A stretch of DNA of 5,983 bases from Bacillota bacterium. GTDB taxonomy: Bacteria; Bacillota; Sulfobacillia; JAJZYS01; JAJYTV01. Below are positions 1-5,334 of this stretch, piece after piece. The stretch spans positions 1 to 5,983 of the forward strand of contig JAJZIE010000156.1 in NCBI GenBank assembly GCA_021810725.1, written 5' to 3'. Numbering within the stretch: the first letter of the stretch is position 1; the number at the start of each line of letters is the position of its first letter. The position numbers and the translations under genes were made by a program. The notes beneath the pieces were generated by a model. That model had not been told where the DNA came from. It saw nothing but the letters and a program-made list of their open reading frames with translations, and did no database searches.

Positions 1-396
1 CGCCTCGGCGAACGGCACCGGGTGGTCGAACCAGGGGGTGTCGACCATGCGCGGGACTTCGTCCTCGGTGTAGCCGATGGCCCCGTCCACCGCATAGCCG
101 ACACAGTCGACCAGGCGGATGCGGCAGTGCATGCCCTCCTGCAGCTCGATCTCGACGCCCTCGTCGGGGATGAACTTGGGCTCGGTGGTCATGACCTGGC
201 GGCCCGTGCCGCCCTGCGGCATGGCGTCGCGCGCCCGGGCCTGCTCGTTCTCGTCGGTGATGTTGGGCAGCACCGCGAGTTCCATGATGCGGCGGATCAA
301 CGTCGACTTGCCGCTGCGGACCGGGCCGACGACACCGATGTAGATGTCGCCCCCCGTCCTCTGCGCGACATCCTGCAAAATGTCGAACTGCTCCAC
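1..396 (-). CDS. spoIVA: SpoIVA, stage IV sporulation protein A (N-terminal 132 residues; cut by the left window edge)
   Basis: SpoIVA is a mother-cell ATPase that polymerises on the outer forespore membrane and forms the basement layer on which the spore coat assembles. The frame is open from a GTG start at 396-394 to base 1 without a stop, so the rest of the gene (about 490 residues in B. subtilis) lies outside. The translation begins MEQFDILQDVAQRTGGD, close to the B. subtilis N-terminus as I recall it. Visible motifs are a Walker A loop at residues 24-32 (GPVRSGKST, lysine at 30), the MTTEPKF segment with threonines at 70 and 71, and a Walker B-like RLVDCVGY with aspartate at 97. These numbers coincide with the ATPase residues known from B. 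subtilis (K30, T70/T71, D97), which supports the GTG start. A strong ribosome binding site lies 7 nt upstream. The gene has its own promoter-like element and is separated from gpsA by 164 bp, consistent with sporulation-specific expression. Confidence 0.96.
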   Translation of the reverse strand, partial: MEQFDILQDVAQRTGGDIYIGVVGPVRSGKSTLIRRIMELAVLPNITDENEQARARDAMPQGGTGRQVMTTEPKFIPDEGVEIELQEGMHCRIRLVDCVGYAVDGAIGYTEDEVPRMVDTPWFDHPVPFAEA

Positions 397-403
397 CCCT
401 ACC

Positions 404-408
404 CCTCC
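404..408 (-). promoter_or_regulatory. Ribosome binding site of spoIVA
   Basis: The minus strand reads GGAGG here, 7 nt before the GTG at 396-394. The match and spacing are ideal. It fixes the spoIVA start on a GTG codon and agrees with the alignment of the ATPase motifs. Confidence 0.85.
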
Positions 409-471
409 CGTACCCACCGGTGCCGGCCGCGCGCAAGAACGCGGTCCGGGGGAAGCCGGATTGGACGGTTC

Positions 472-499
472 ATCATATGTAGGAGGATGGGCACTATGA
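472..499 (-). promoter_or_regulatory. Putative sigma-E-type promoter of spoIVA
   Basis: On the minus strand TCATAGT (499-493) is followed, after 13 nt, by CATATGAT (479-472). Mother-cell sigma-E promoters of Bacillus carry an ATATT-like -35 and a CATACAAT-like -10 about 13-15 nt apart. The -10 here matches 6 of 8 positions (CATA at the start, AT at the end) and the -35 keeps ATA and the last T. It is also the most AT-rich patch in the gap. Transcription would start near 464, giving a leader of about 70 nt before the spoIVA GTG. In B. subtilis spoIVA is a sigma-E gene, so context supports the call. The -10 also fits the sigma-K pattern CATAnnnT. The site is predicted from consensus only. Confidence 0.55.
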
Positions 500-556
500 C
501 CGCATGGCCCGCGAATCGCGTCGAGCGCAGGCGTGCGCGGCCCAGACTATGCGGCC
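498..556 (-). repeat. Large imperfect hairpin just downstream of gpsA
   Basis: Read on the minus strand, GGCCGCA (556-550) can pair with TGCGGTC (504-498), including one G-U pair. TGGGCCGCG (544-536) can pair with CGCGGGCCA (513-505) with one G-G mismatch. A 5-nt bulge lies on one side and the loop is 22 nt. The structure begins 4 nt after the gpsA stop codon. No T-run follows, so it is not a canonical intrinsic terminator. It could slow or partly end transcription leaving gpsA, or protect the 3' end of the operon mRNA. Its last bases overlap the -35 of the putative spoIVA promoter. High GC raises the chance of fortuitous pairing. Confidence 0.4.
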
Positions 557-560
557 GAAC

Positions 561-1550
561 TCACCAGCGTTCCTCTTCCTTGAACGCGCGACCGAGGAGC
601 AGCTCGATCTCCCCGGCCGCGTCCGCGTGCTCGAACAGCAGCCTCGCGAGCGCCGACGCGATCGGCAGGTCCTGCCCGTGCTGCCGGGCCAGCTCGACCG
701 CCGCCCTGGTGGCGGGGACGCCCTCCACCACCATCGGCGACGACCCGAGGACGTCGTCGAGCGGCGTTCCACTGCCGAGGGCGATGCCCGTCCTGCGGTT
801 GCGGCTGTGCGGGCTCATCACGGTGGCCAGGAGGTCGCCGAGGCCGGCCAGGCCGGCGAACGTGGCCGCCTGCGCCCCACAGGCGACGCCGAGCCGCGTG
901 ATCTCCGCGAGGCCCCGTGTCAGGAGGGCCGCCCGCAGGTTGTCGCCGAGTCCAAGACCTTCGCTGACACCGGAGGCGAGGGCCAGCACATTCTTCAGGG
1001 CACCACCGAGCTCGACGCCCGTGCGATCCGGGGACGCGTAGACGCGCAGGCCCGGGCCGTGCAGGAGTTCCTGCGCGATGGAGCGCCGCGCGGCGTCGGG
1101 ATGGGCCACCACCACCGCCGTGGGCTGGCCGGTGGCCACCTCCTCGGCGTGGCTCGGACCGCTCAGCGCGACCGCGTCGACGCCCAGCTCCGCCAGGAGC
1201 TCGGACATGCGCAGGAGGCTGCCGAGTTCGAGCCCCTTGGCGGTATCGATGACGAGAGGCGGCAGGGCGCCCGGCGCGATCCCGGACACGGCGGCGCGCA
1301 GATGCTGGGACGGCACGGCGAGCAGGAGCGCGTCCGCACCCGCGAGCGCCCGATCCAGATCCGCCGTCGGTACCACCGTGTCGGGCAGGACCGCCCCGGG
1401 CAGGTAGGGTCGGTTCTCGCGCGTGGCGGCGAGTTCCGCGGCGAACTCGGGGCGGCGCGCGCAGAGCGTCACCGCGTGCCCGCAGCGCGCCAGGTGCAGC
1501 GACAGCGCCGTGCCGAAACCGCCCGCACCGAGGACGGCGACTCGGCTCAC
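561..1550 (-). CDS. gpsA: Glycerol-3-phosphate dehydrogenase [NAD(P)+], GpsA
   Basis: This soluble enzyme reduces dihydroxyacetone phosphate to sn-glycerol 3-phosphate, the backbone of phospholipids. I start it at GTG 1550-1548, giving 329 residues, a normal length. The Rossmann nucleotide loop GAGGFGTAL is at residues 8-16, where it belongs in the family. Further hallmarks are TAKGLE (lysine 105), SGPSHAEEV (130-138), KNVLALASG with the catalytic-type lysine at 186, the following GLGLGDN and TRGLAEITRLG, then GLAGLGDLL, SRNRRTG and a C-terminal VEGVPATRA. A longer ATG start at 1616 would add 22 residues rich in Pro, Arg and Ala inside plsY. It is rejected because GGGGAG sits 6 nt before the GTG and because the family begins just before the Rossmann strand. 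The GTG overlaps the plsY stop as GTGA, so translation is probably coupled. The nucleotide loop reads GGFGT where GSWGT is commoner, a conservative change. Confidence 0.97.
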   Translation of the reverse strand: MSRVAVLGAGGFGTALSLHLARCGHAVTLCARRPEFAAELAATRENRPYLPGAVLPDTVVPTADLDRALAGADALLLAVPSQHLRAAVSGIAPGALPPLVIDTAKGLELGSLLRMSELLAELGVDAVALSGPSHAEEVATGQPTAVVVAHPDAARRSIAQELLHGPGLRVYASPDRTGVELGGALKNVLALASGVSEGLGLGDNLRAALLTRGLAEITRLGVACGAQAATFAGLAGLGDLLATVMSPHSRNRRTGIALGSGTPLDDVLGSSPMVVEGVPATRAAVELARQHGQDLPIASALARLLFEHADAAGEIELLLGRAFKEEERW

Positions 1551-2137
1551 CCGTGGCTCCCCAGACGCTTCTCCTCGTGGCGCAGGAGGCGCTCGATGTT
1601 CGGGCGGTGTCGCCACAGCAGCAGCAGCACCAGGAAGAAGACCGCGAAGCGGAGGGCTGGCGGCAGCGCCGGTACGCCGGCGGCCGCCAGGACGGCCGCG
1701 GCGAGGGCCGCGAGCATGGAGGAGATGGAAACGATGCGCGTCAGGGCGATCACCACCCCGAACACGACCAGAGCGCCGACGACGAGCGGCCAGCCCCAGA
1801 ACAGGAGGACGCCGAGGGAGACGGCGACCACCTTGCCTCCCCGACCGCGCAGGTAGATCGAGTAGGCGTGCCCGACGGCCGCGGCGGCGCCCGCGAGGGC
1901 ACTGCCCAGAGGGCCGCCGAGCTTCCAGCCGAGGTAGGCCGCGAGAATGCCCTTGCCGGCGTCGCCGATCAGAACCGCCACGGCCCAGTAGGGACCGATC
2001 ACGCGCAGGGCGTTGGTGGCGCCCGGGTTGCCGGATCCTTCCTGCAGGATGTCGCGTCCCTGGCGCCTGGCTGCGAGCACGCTGAAGGGGATCGAACCGA
2101 GCAGGTAGCCGACGATGGCGGCAACTAGCGAGGTCAC
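1547..2137 (-). CDS. plsY: Acyl-phosphate:glycerol-3-phosphate acyltransferase, PlsY
   Basis: PlsY is an integral membrane enzyme. It moves an acyl group from acyl phosphate (made by PlsX, not in this window) to position 1 of glycerol 3-phosphate, giving lysophosphatidate. With the GTG start at 2137-2135 the product has 196 residues, the usual family size, with about five hydrophobic segments. Family motifs appear in order: YLLGSIPFS at residues 11-19, GSGNPGATNALR at 34-45, GDAGKG at 58-63, GHAYSIYLRGRGGK at 89-102, and the C-terminal RHRPNIERLL at 176-185. The frame stays open far upstream, across der, but that part is arginine- and proline-rich shadow. The true start is set by GGGGAGG 9 nt upstream and by the N-terminal membrane segment. 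The start overlaps the der stop and the stop overlaps the gpsA start, both as GTGA. The second motif reads GGKVVAV where GGKGVAT is usual. The neighbour GpsA supplies its substrate. Confidence 0.95.
   Translation of the reverse strand: MTSLVAAIVGYLLGSIPFSVLAARRQGRDILQEGSGNPGATNALRVIGPYWAVAVLIGDAGKGILAAYLGWKLGGPLGSALAGAAAAVGHAYSIYLRGRGGKVVAVSLGVLLFWGWPLVVGALVVFGVVIALTRIVSISSMLAALAAAVLAAAGVPALPPALRFAVFFLVLLLLWRHRPNIERLLRHEEKRLGSHG
1557..1562 (-). promoter_or_regulatory. Ribosome binding site of gpsA (decides the GTG start)
   Basis: GGGGAG on the minus strand lies 6 nt before the GTG at 1550-1548, inside the last codons of plsY. It supports the short GTG start over the upstream ATG at 1616. Confidence 0.7.
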
Positions 2138-3489
2138 CTTGGTCGTCCTCCCCTTCGGCGCAGGGTGATGCGGAGCGGCGCGAGGTGCAGGTCGAAGGCC
2201 TGGCGCAGCCGGTTTTCGATGAAGCGCTGGTACGAGAAGTGGCAAAGCGCCGGATCGTTGACGAACAGGATGACGTGCGGCGGACGCCTGCCCACCTGCG
2301 TCGCGTACAGCACCTTGAGCTGGCGGCCCTTCACAGCGGGCGGGGGCTGCTGGTAGATGGCCTCCTCGATCTCGCGGTTGAGCTGCGCCGTCGGCATGCG
2401 CAGGTCGATCTGCGCGCCGACGCGTCCGACTTCGGCGAACAGCCTGTCCACGTGCAGGCCCGTGAGGCCCGACAGGAAGACGATCGGCGCGTAGTCGGCG
2501 GCCGGCAACTGGCGGCGCAGTTCCGAGAGCAGCGCGTCCGCCTCCTTCGCATCGTGCTCGCGCGCGTCCCACTTGTTGACCCCGATCACGAGGCCGATGC
2601 CGGCATCGCCGGCAAGCTTGACGATGCGCTTGTCCTGCTCGGTGAGCCCATCGTCGGCCGCGAGCAGGAGCACCGCCACATCGGCGCGCGAGATCGCCTT
2701 GCGGGCATGCAGACCCGCCAGCTCCTCGAGGCGCGCGTCGATGCGCGCCGGGCGCCTGAGGCCCGCCGTATCGATGAGCAGGAAGGACCGCCCCCCGACC
2801 GTCACCTCGACGTCGACCGCGTCGGTGGTGGTGCCGGGGATGTCCGAGACGGTCATGCGCTGTTTGCCGAGCGCGCGGTTGACGAGCGTCGACTTGCCGG
2901 CGTTCGGCCGGCCGACGATCGCGACGCGCAGAGGCTCCGGAGCCTGGTCCTCGCCGTCTTCCGGAGACTGGCCGGGCTGCATCTGGAGCCGATCGATGAT
3001 GGCGTCCAGAAGATCGCCAGTGCCATGCCCGTGGGCGGCCGAGACGAAATACGGCTCGCCGAGGCCCAGACGGTAGACGTCGCTGGTGTCGAGGTTGCGG
3101 CTCTCGGCCTTGTTGGCGACCAGCAGGACAGGCTTGCCCAGGCGGCGCATGCGACGCGCCACCTCCTCGTCCTCGGCCGTCAACGGCAGGCGGGCGTCGA
3201 CGACGAACAGCACGAGGTCGGCTTCGGCGATCGCCTCCTCGACCTGGCGGGCGATCTCCTGCCAGAAGCGGTCCTCGTCCGAGAGGCCCCCGGTATCGAC
3301 GAGGAGGAAGCTGCGTGCGCGCCAGGTGCACGGAGCGTAGATGCGGTCGCGCGTGACGCCCGCGGTCTCCTCGACGAGGGCCACCTGGCGCTGCGCGAGT
3401 CGGTTCATCAGAGAGGACTTGCCCACGTTGGGCCGGCCGACGATCGCGACGACCGGCAGATCCTGCTCGTTTACCATGCTGACGTGCAT
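2134..3489 (-). CDS. der: Ribosome-assembly GTPase Der (EngA), tandem GTPase domains
   Basis: Der is an essential GTPase that binds the 50S subunit late in assembly. This 451-residue protein has the full architecture. GTPase domain 1 carries GRPNVGKSS (residues 18-26), AGVTRDR, LVDTGGL and NKAE. An acidic linker (around SPEDGEDQAPE) leads to GTPase domain 2 with GRPNAGKST, PGTTTDAVD, LIDTAGLRR and NKWD. A C-terminal KH-like domain contains KVLYATQVGRRPPHVILFVN and HFSYQRFIENRLR. Length is typical (about 435-490). I start at ATG 3489; a second ATG at 3477 (residue 5) is possible. The GAGGG upstream sits only 3 nt from the first ATG and 15 nt from the second, so neither spacing is ideal. The gap to the small gene upstream is 25 nt, and the stop overlaps the plsY start. 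In domain 2 the usual GTTRD switch motif reads GTTTD. B. subtilis YphC is the counterpart in the same position. Confidence 0.97.
   Translation of the reverse strand: MHVSMVNEQDLPVVAIVGRPNVGKSSLMNRLAQRQVALVEETAGVTRDRIYAPCTWRARSFLLVDTGGLSDEDRFWQEIARQVEEAIAEADLVLFVVDARLPLTAEDEEVARRMRRLGKPVLLVANKAESRNLDTSDVYRLGLGEPYFVSAAHGHGTGDLLDAIIDRLQMQPGQSPEDGEDQAPEPLRVAIVGRPNAGKSTLVNRALGKQRMTVSDIPGTTTDAVDVEVTVGGRSFLLIDTAGLRRPARIDARLEELAGLHARKAISRADVAVLLLAADDGLTEQDKRIVKLAGDAGIGLVIGVNKWDAREHDAKEADALLSELRRQLPAADYAPIVFLSGLTGLHVDRLFAEVGRVGAQIDLRMPTAQLNREIEEAIYQQPPPAVKGRQLKVLYATQVGRRPPHVILFVNDPALCHFSYQRFIENRLRQAFDLHLAPLRITLRRRGGRPR
2147..2153 (-). promoter_or_regulatory. Ribosome binding site of plsY (decides the GTG start)
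   Basis: GGGGAGG on the minus strand, within the last codons of der, lies 9 nt before the GTG at 2137-2135. It marks the plsY start inside a much longer open frame. Confidence 0.75.
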
Positions 3490-3514
3490 TCGCCCTCGAT
3501 TGCCACGAATCCCC

Positions 3515-3715
3515 CTATACCGGGATCAGGAGCCACGTTCCGTCGTGCAGGTCATGGACCGCCACACCGGTGATGCGGGCGATCCACATCGCGATATGCT
3601 CCTGCTCCTGTTGCGTCTTCACGTAGAACACCGGCGAGACTCCGCCCTGCACCTCCTGCGGTGACTTGAGGGTGACGATCGCGTAGATGCTGCCGCTTTC
3701 AGGAAGGCCGGCCAT
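3515..3715 (-). CDS. Small protein of the 'capping complex subunit for YIEGIA' family
   Basis: This 66-residue protein has no membrane segment or signal peptide. Its core, IYAIVTLKS (residues 10-18), then GGVSPVFYVK, a stretch containing EQEHIAMWIA, and a C-terminal VHDLHDGTWLLIPV, matches my memory of the short family named 'capping complex subunit for YIEGIA' in public annotation. Members are encoded next to YIEGIA-family membrane proteins, as here. The alternating pattern suggests a compact alpha/beta fold. The biochemical role is not known to me; the name implies a partner that caps the YIEGIA protein. The ATG at 3715 follows the YIEGIA stop by 6 nt, and its G-rich ribosome binding site overlaps the last codons of that gene. 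Der follows after 25 nt. The family assignment rests on remembered sequence pattern and gene context. Confidence 0.8.
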   Translation of the reverse strand: MAGLPESGSIYAIVTLKSPQEVQGGVSPVFYVKTQQEQEHIAMWIARITGVAVHDLHDGTWLLIPV

Positions 3716-3721
3716 GGCTGG

Positions 3722-4678
3722 CTACTTCCCCCCCTCATGGTTGTGCTGCCACTCGATCAAGGCGGGAGAGTACACCGAGTGGGCCTTCGCGGTCTCGAGC
3801 AGAGGCGTGCGCCGTACGGCCTCCAGGATGCGGTCGGGATCGTTCGCCACGGGCAGGAGGCAGATGCCCGCCTTGCCGGTGCCCTCCGGCAGGTCCATGC
3901 GGCAGATCGGGATGCGCTCGCCGTAGCCGATGTCGGTCTTGGTGCCGATGATCTCGTAGAGGTTGTAGACGATCGCCTGGCGCTGGCCGAGGTCCCAGAT
4001 CGCCCCGGCGCCGCGTGGCGTCGTCGGCGTCAGGACGATGCCCACGCCGTCTTTGACGTAGCGCTCGCGCGCCTTCGGCAGACCCACCTCCATCAACATC
4101 ACAGGCCCCGCGTAGAGGAGCGAACCCTCCTTGAACGTCAGCGGCACGAGCTCGGCCGTGCAGACGTCGCCCAGTTCCGGCCCGCTCTTGACGAAGTAGG
4201 CGACGATGATCGCGATGATGCCGATACCGCCGCCGACAACCCATGGCCAGAAGTCGCCGAACTCGGTCTTCGCAATGCTCGACGCCAGGGCCGTGACCAC
4301 GGCGACGCCCATGACGAGGTAGTTGCGCTCCTCAAACTCCTGGGCGATGCCCTGGATGTAGCTCGTGCCCCGCTGCACCAGCGTCAGCTTCTCGATCGAC
4401 TCGAGCTTCGCGACTTCCACCTTGCGCAGCCCGGTGAACTGGGTGGCGGCCAGGACGAGGAAGGTGGCCGCCTGGTACTCCTTGGCGACCAGCGCCGGGA
4501 AGAACGCGCCGCCGATCACGGCGGCGAAGAACGCGACCGTGACCTGCCCCACGGTGCCCGCGGGATAGCCCGGATAGTGGCGATAGTCCTTGCGCAGCAG
4601 GATCAGGCGGACGAGGACGCCGAAGCCGATGCCGAGTCCGATCGATATCCAGTCGATGGGCGGTCCCTGACTGCTCAT
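3722..4678 (-). CDS. YIEGIA-family membrane protein (B. subtilis YphB-like)
   Basis: The 318-residue product has an N-terminal membrane part with hydrophobic segments near residues 12-28, 45-65, 119-135 and 145-163, then a soluble C-terminal half. Family hallmarks are RKDYRHYPGYPAG (29-41), RGTSYIQGIA (103-112), the segment that gives the family its name, and FEERNYLVM (115-123). The C-terminal half includes LGQRQAIVYNLYEIIG (230-245). It resembles B. subtilis YphB, which I recall as a sporulation-linked spore-envelope protein (SeaA); that link is from memory. The function is otherwise unknown. GGGAGG lies 8 nt before the ATG at 4678, and this ATG overlaps the upstream stop as ATGA. The partner-like 66-residue gene follows 6 nt downstream, so the two are probably made together. 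The signature reads YIQGIA instead of YIEGIA. Family identity is fairly secure; the role is inferred from context. Confidence 0.87.
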   Translation of the reverse strand: MSSQGPPIDWISIGLGIGFGVLVRLILLRKDYRHYPGYPAGTVGQVTVAFFAAVIGGAFFPALVAKEYQAATFLVLAATQFTGLRKVEVAKLESIEKLTLVQRGTSYIQGIAQEFEERNYLVMGVAVVTALASSIAKTEFGDFWPWVVGGGIGIIAIIVAYFVKSGPELGDVCTAELVPLTFKEGSLLYAGPVMLMEVGLPKARERYVKDGVGIVLTPTTPRGAGAIWDLGQRQAIVYNLYEIIGTKTDIGYGERIPICRMDLPEGTGKAGICLLPVANDPDRILEAVRRTPLLETAKAHSVYSPALIEWQHNHEGGK

Positions 4679-5229
4679 CGCGCAAGCCTCCCGCGCAGGG
4701 CCCAGGCCTTGTCGATCAGCAGCGAGAGGACCGCCGCAGCGACGGCGGCCGTGGCCGCCACCTGGAACAACTGCTCAGTATTCGGTGCGAAGGTCGCCGG
4801 CCCGTCGAAGGAGTGACCGAGCGTCAGGTGCCCGATCAGCCCACCGACCAGGGCCGTGGCGGGTGCCGTGAGACCCGGGGACGTGGCTGCCGCCAGAAGG
4901 CCGATGCCAAAGCCGGCCGTCGCCACGGGATCGAATCCCGAAGCCACGGCCGCCGGCCAGGACAGGACCATCACGGCCGCCGTGGCGAGAGACGCCGCGA
5001 CGGTGAGACTCGAGAGCTTTTGCCAAGCCACGGCGACGGTCGTGAGGACGAGGGCCCCCAGGGCCGCCCAGGTCAGGGCGGGCCAGAAGTCCGCGAGCAG
5101 GTGCAGTCCGAGCGTCACCCCGAGCAGGCCGGAGAGCACCCTGCGGCCGAGGGACGGCTCGCGGCCGAAGCCGCCAAGGAGGAGCAAGGCCGCTGCCCAA
5201 AGGAGCCACGATCCGATCGGCAAGGACAT
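4675..5229 (-). CDS. Multi-pass membrane protein, YphA-like by position
   Basis: This is a 184-residue, Ala- and Leu-rich protein with about six or seven predicted membrane segments, roughly residues 5-21, 31-46, 50-68, 74-90, 102-117, 122-137 and 155-173. No enzymatic motif is visible. A GFDPV stretch (98-102) and a GGLIGHLTLGHS stretch (129-140) resemble parts of B. subtilis YphA as I remember it. YphA also lies between the S1 gene and yphB, so a YphA-like role is inferred mainly from gene order and topology. The start is uncertain. ATG 5229 (or GTG 5232) puts the first membrane segment at the N-terminus but leaves 12-15 nt from the G-rich ribosome binding site. ATG 5268 has GAGG at 8 nt and would add 13 residues. 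A TTG at 5295 would lie inside the terminator and is unlikely. The stop overlaps the next start (ATGA), indicating translational coupling to the YIEGIA gene. Confidence 0.75.
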   Translation of the reverse strand: MSLPIGSWLLWAAALLLLGGFGREPSLGRRVLSGLLGVTLGLHLLADFWPALTWAALGALVLTTVAVAWQKLSSLTVAASLATAAVMVLSWPAAVASGFDPVATAGFGIGLLAAATSPGLTAPATALVGGLIGHLTLGHSFDGPATFAPNTEQLFQVAATAAVAAAVLSLLIDKAWALRGRLAR

Positions 5230-5293
5230 CACCCGAAGGACAATCTCCCCCCCGCGGCCGTGGTGCATGCAGGGGGCCTCGCCGGCGCGCAAC

Positions 5294-5322
5294 AAAAAGG
5301 CGGCGGACCGAAGTCCGCCGCC
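5294..5322 (-). terminator. Intrinsic terminator of the S1-domain gene
   Basis: The minus strand forms a perfect 10-bp stem, GGCGGCGGAC (5322-5313) with GTCCGCCGCC (5308-5299), closed by a TTCG loop (5312-5309) and followed at once by TTTTT (5298-5294). The C(UUCG)G tetraloop is exceptionally stable in RNA. It starts 12 nt after the S1 stop codon. The plus strand has no T-run on the other side, so it works in one direction only. Confidence 0.95.
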
Positions 5323-5334
5323 GAGAGCGATCCG

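Larger units (their letters stand above)
397..560 (-). other. Intergenic region between gpsA and spoIVA
   Basis: This is the only stretch over 110 bp without a gene in the window. Reading on the minus strand it holds a GC-rich hairpin, a sigma-E-like promoter, a leader of about 70 nt and the spoIVA ribosome binding site. I see no small reading frame with a good ribosome binding site in it. It marks the change from the constitutive operon to a sporulation gene. Confidence 0.7.

Noticed and set aside
500..560. Intrinsic terminator between gpsA and spoIVA
   Set aside because: A hairpin can form but no T-run follows it, so I list it as a repeat and not as a terminator.
22..1041. Plus-strand open frame of 339 codons across spoIVA, the intergenic gap and gpsA
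   Set aside because: It crosses two genes and a promoter region in antisense, with low-complexity composition. The minus strand clearly encodes SpoIVA and GpsA here.
1551..1616. N-terminal extension of gpsA to an ATG at 1616
   Set aside because: It would overlap the conserved C-terminus of plsY by 70 bases and add 22 disordered residues before the Rossmann fold. The GTG at 1550 has a good ribosome binding site.
2138..3331. The upstream 398 codons of the 594-codon minus-strand frame that ends with plsY
   Set aside because: This part is an out-of-frame reading of der, rich in Arg, Pro and Ala. It is not a PlsY fusion; the plsY ribosome binding site and GTG lie at 2153-2135.
504..3573. Long plus-strand open frames (for example 504-1856 and 2185-3573)
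   Set aside because: They lie antisense to gpsA, plsY and der, which carry full family motifs. Their translations are Arg/Ala/Gly/Pro-rich without recognisable domains, as expected for opposite-strand shadows in high-GC DNA.
3737..4816. Plus-strand open frame of 359 codons opposite the YIEGIA gene
   Set aside because: It is antisense to a gene with clear family motifs. The product is rich in Arg, Asp and His with no domain, and I see no ribosome binding site that would support it.
5261..5292. Possible promoter before the YphA-like gene (TTGCGC, then 17 nt, then CATGCA)
   Set aside because: Spacing fits sigma-A but the -10 shares too few bases with TATAAT. As a sigma-E -10, CATGCACC has no -35 partner at 13-15 nt.
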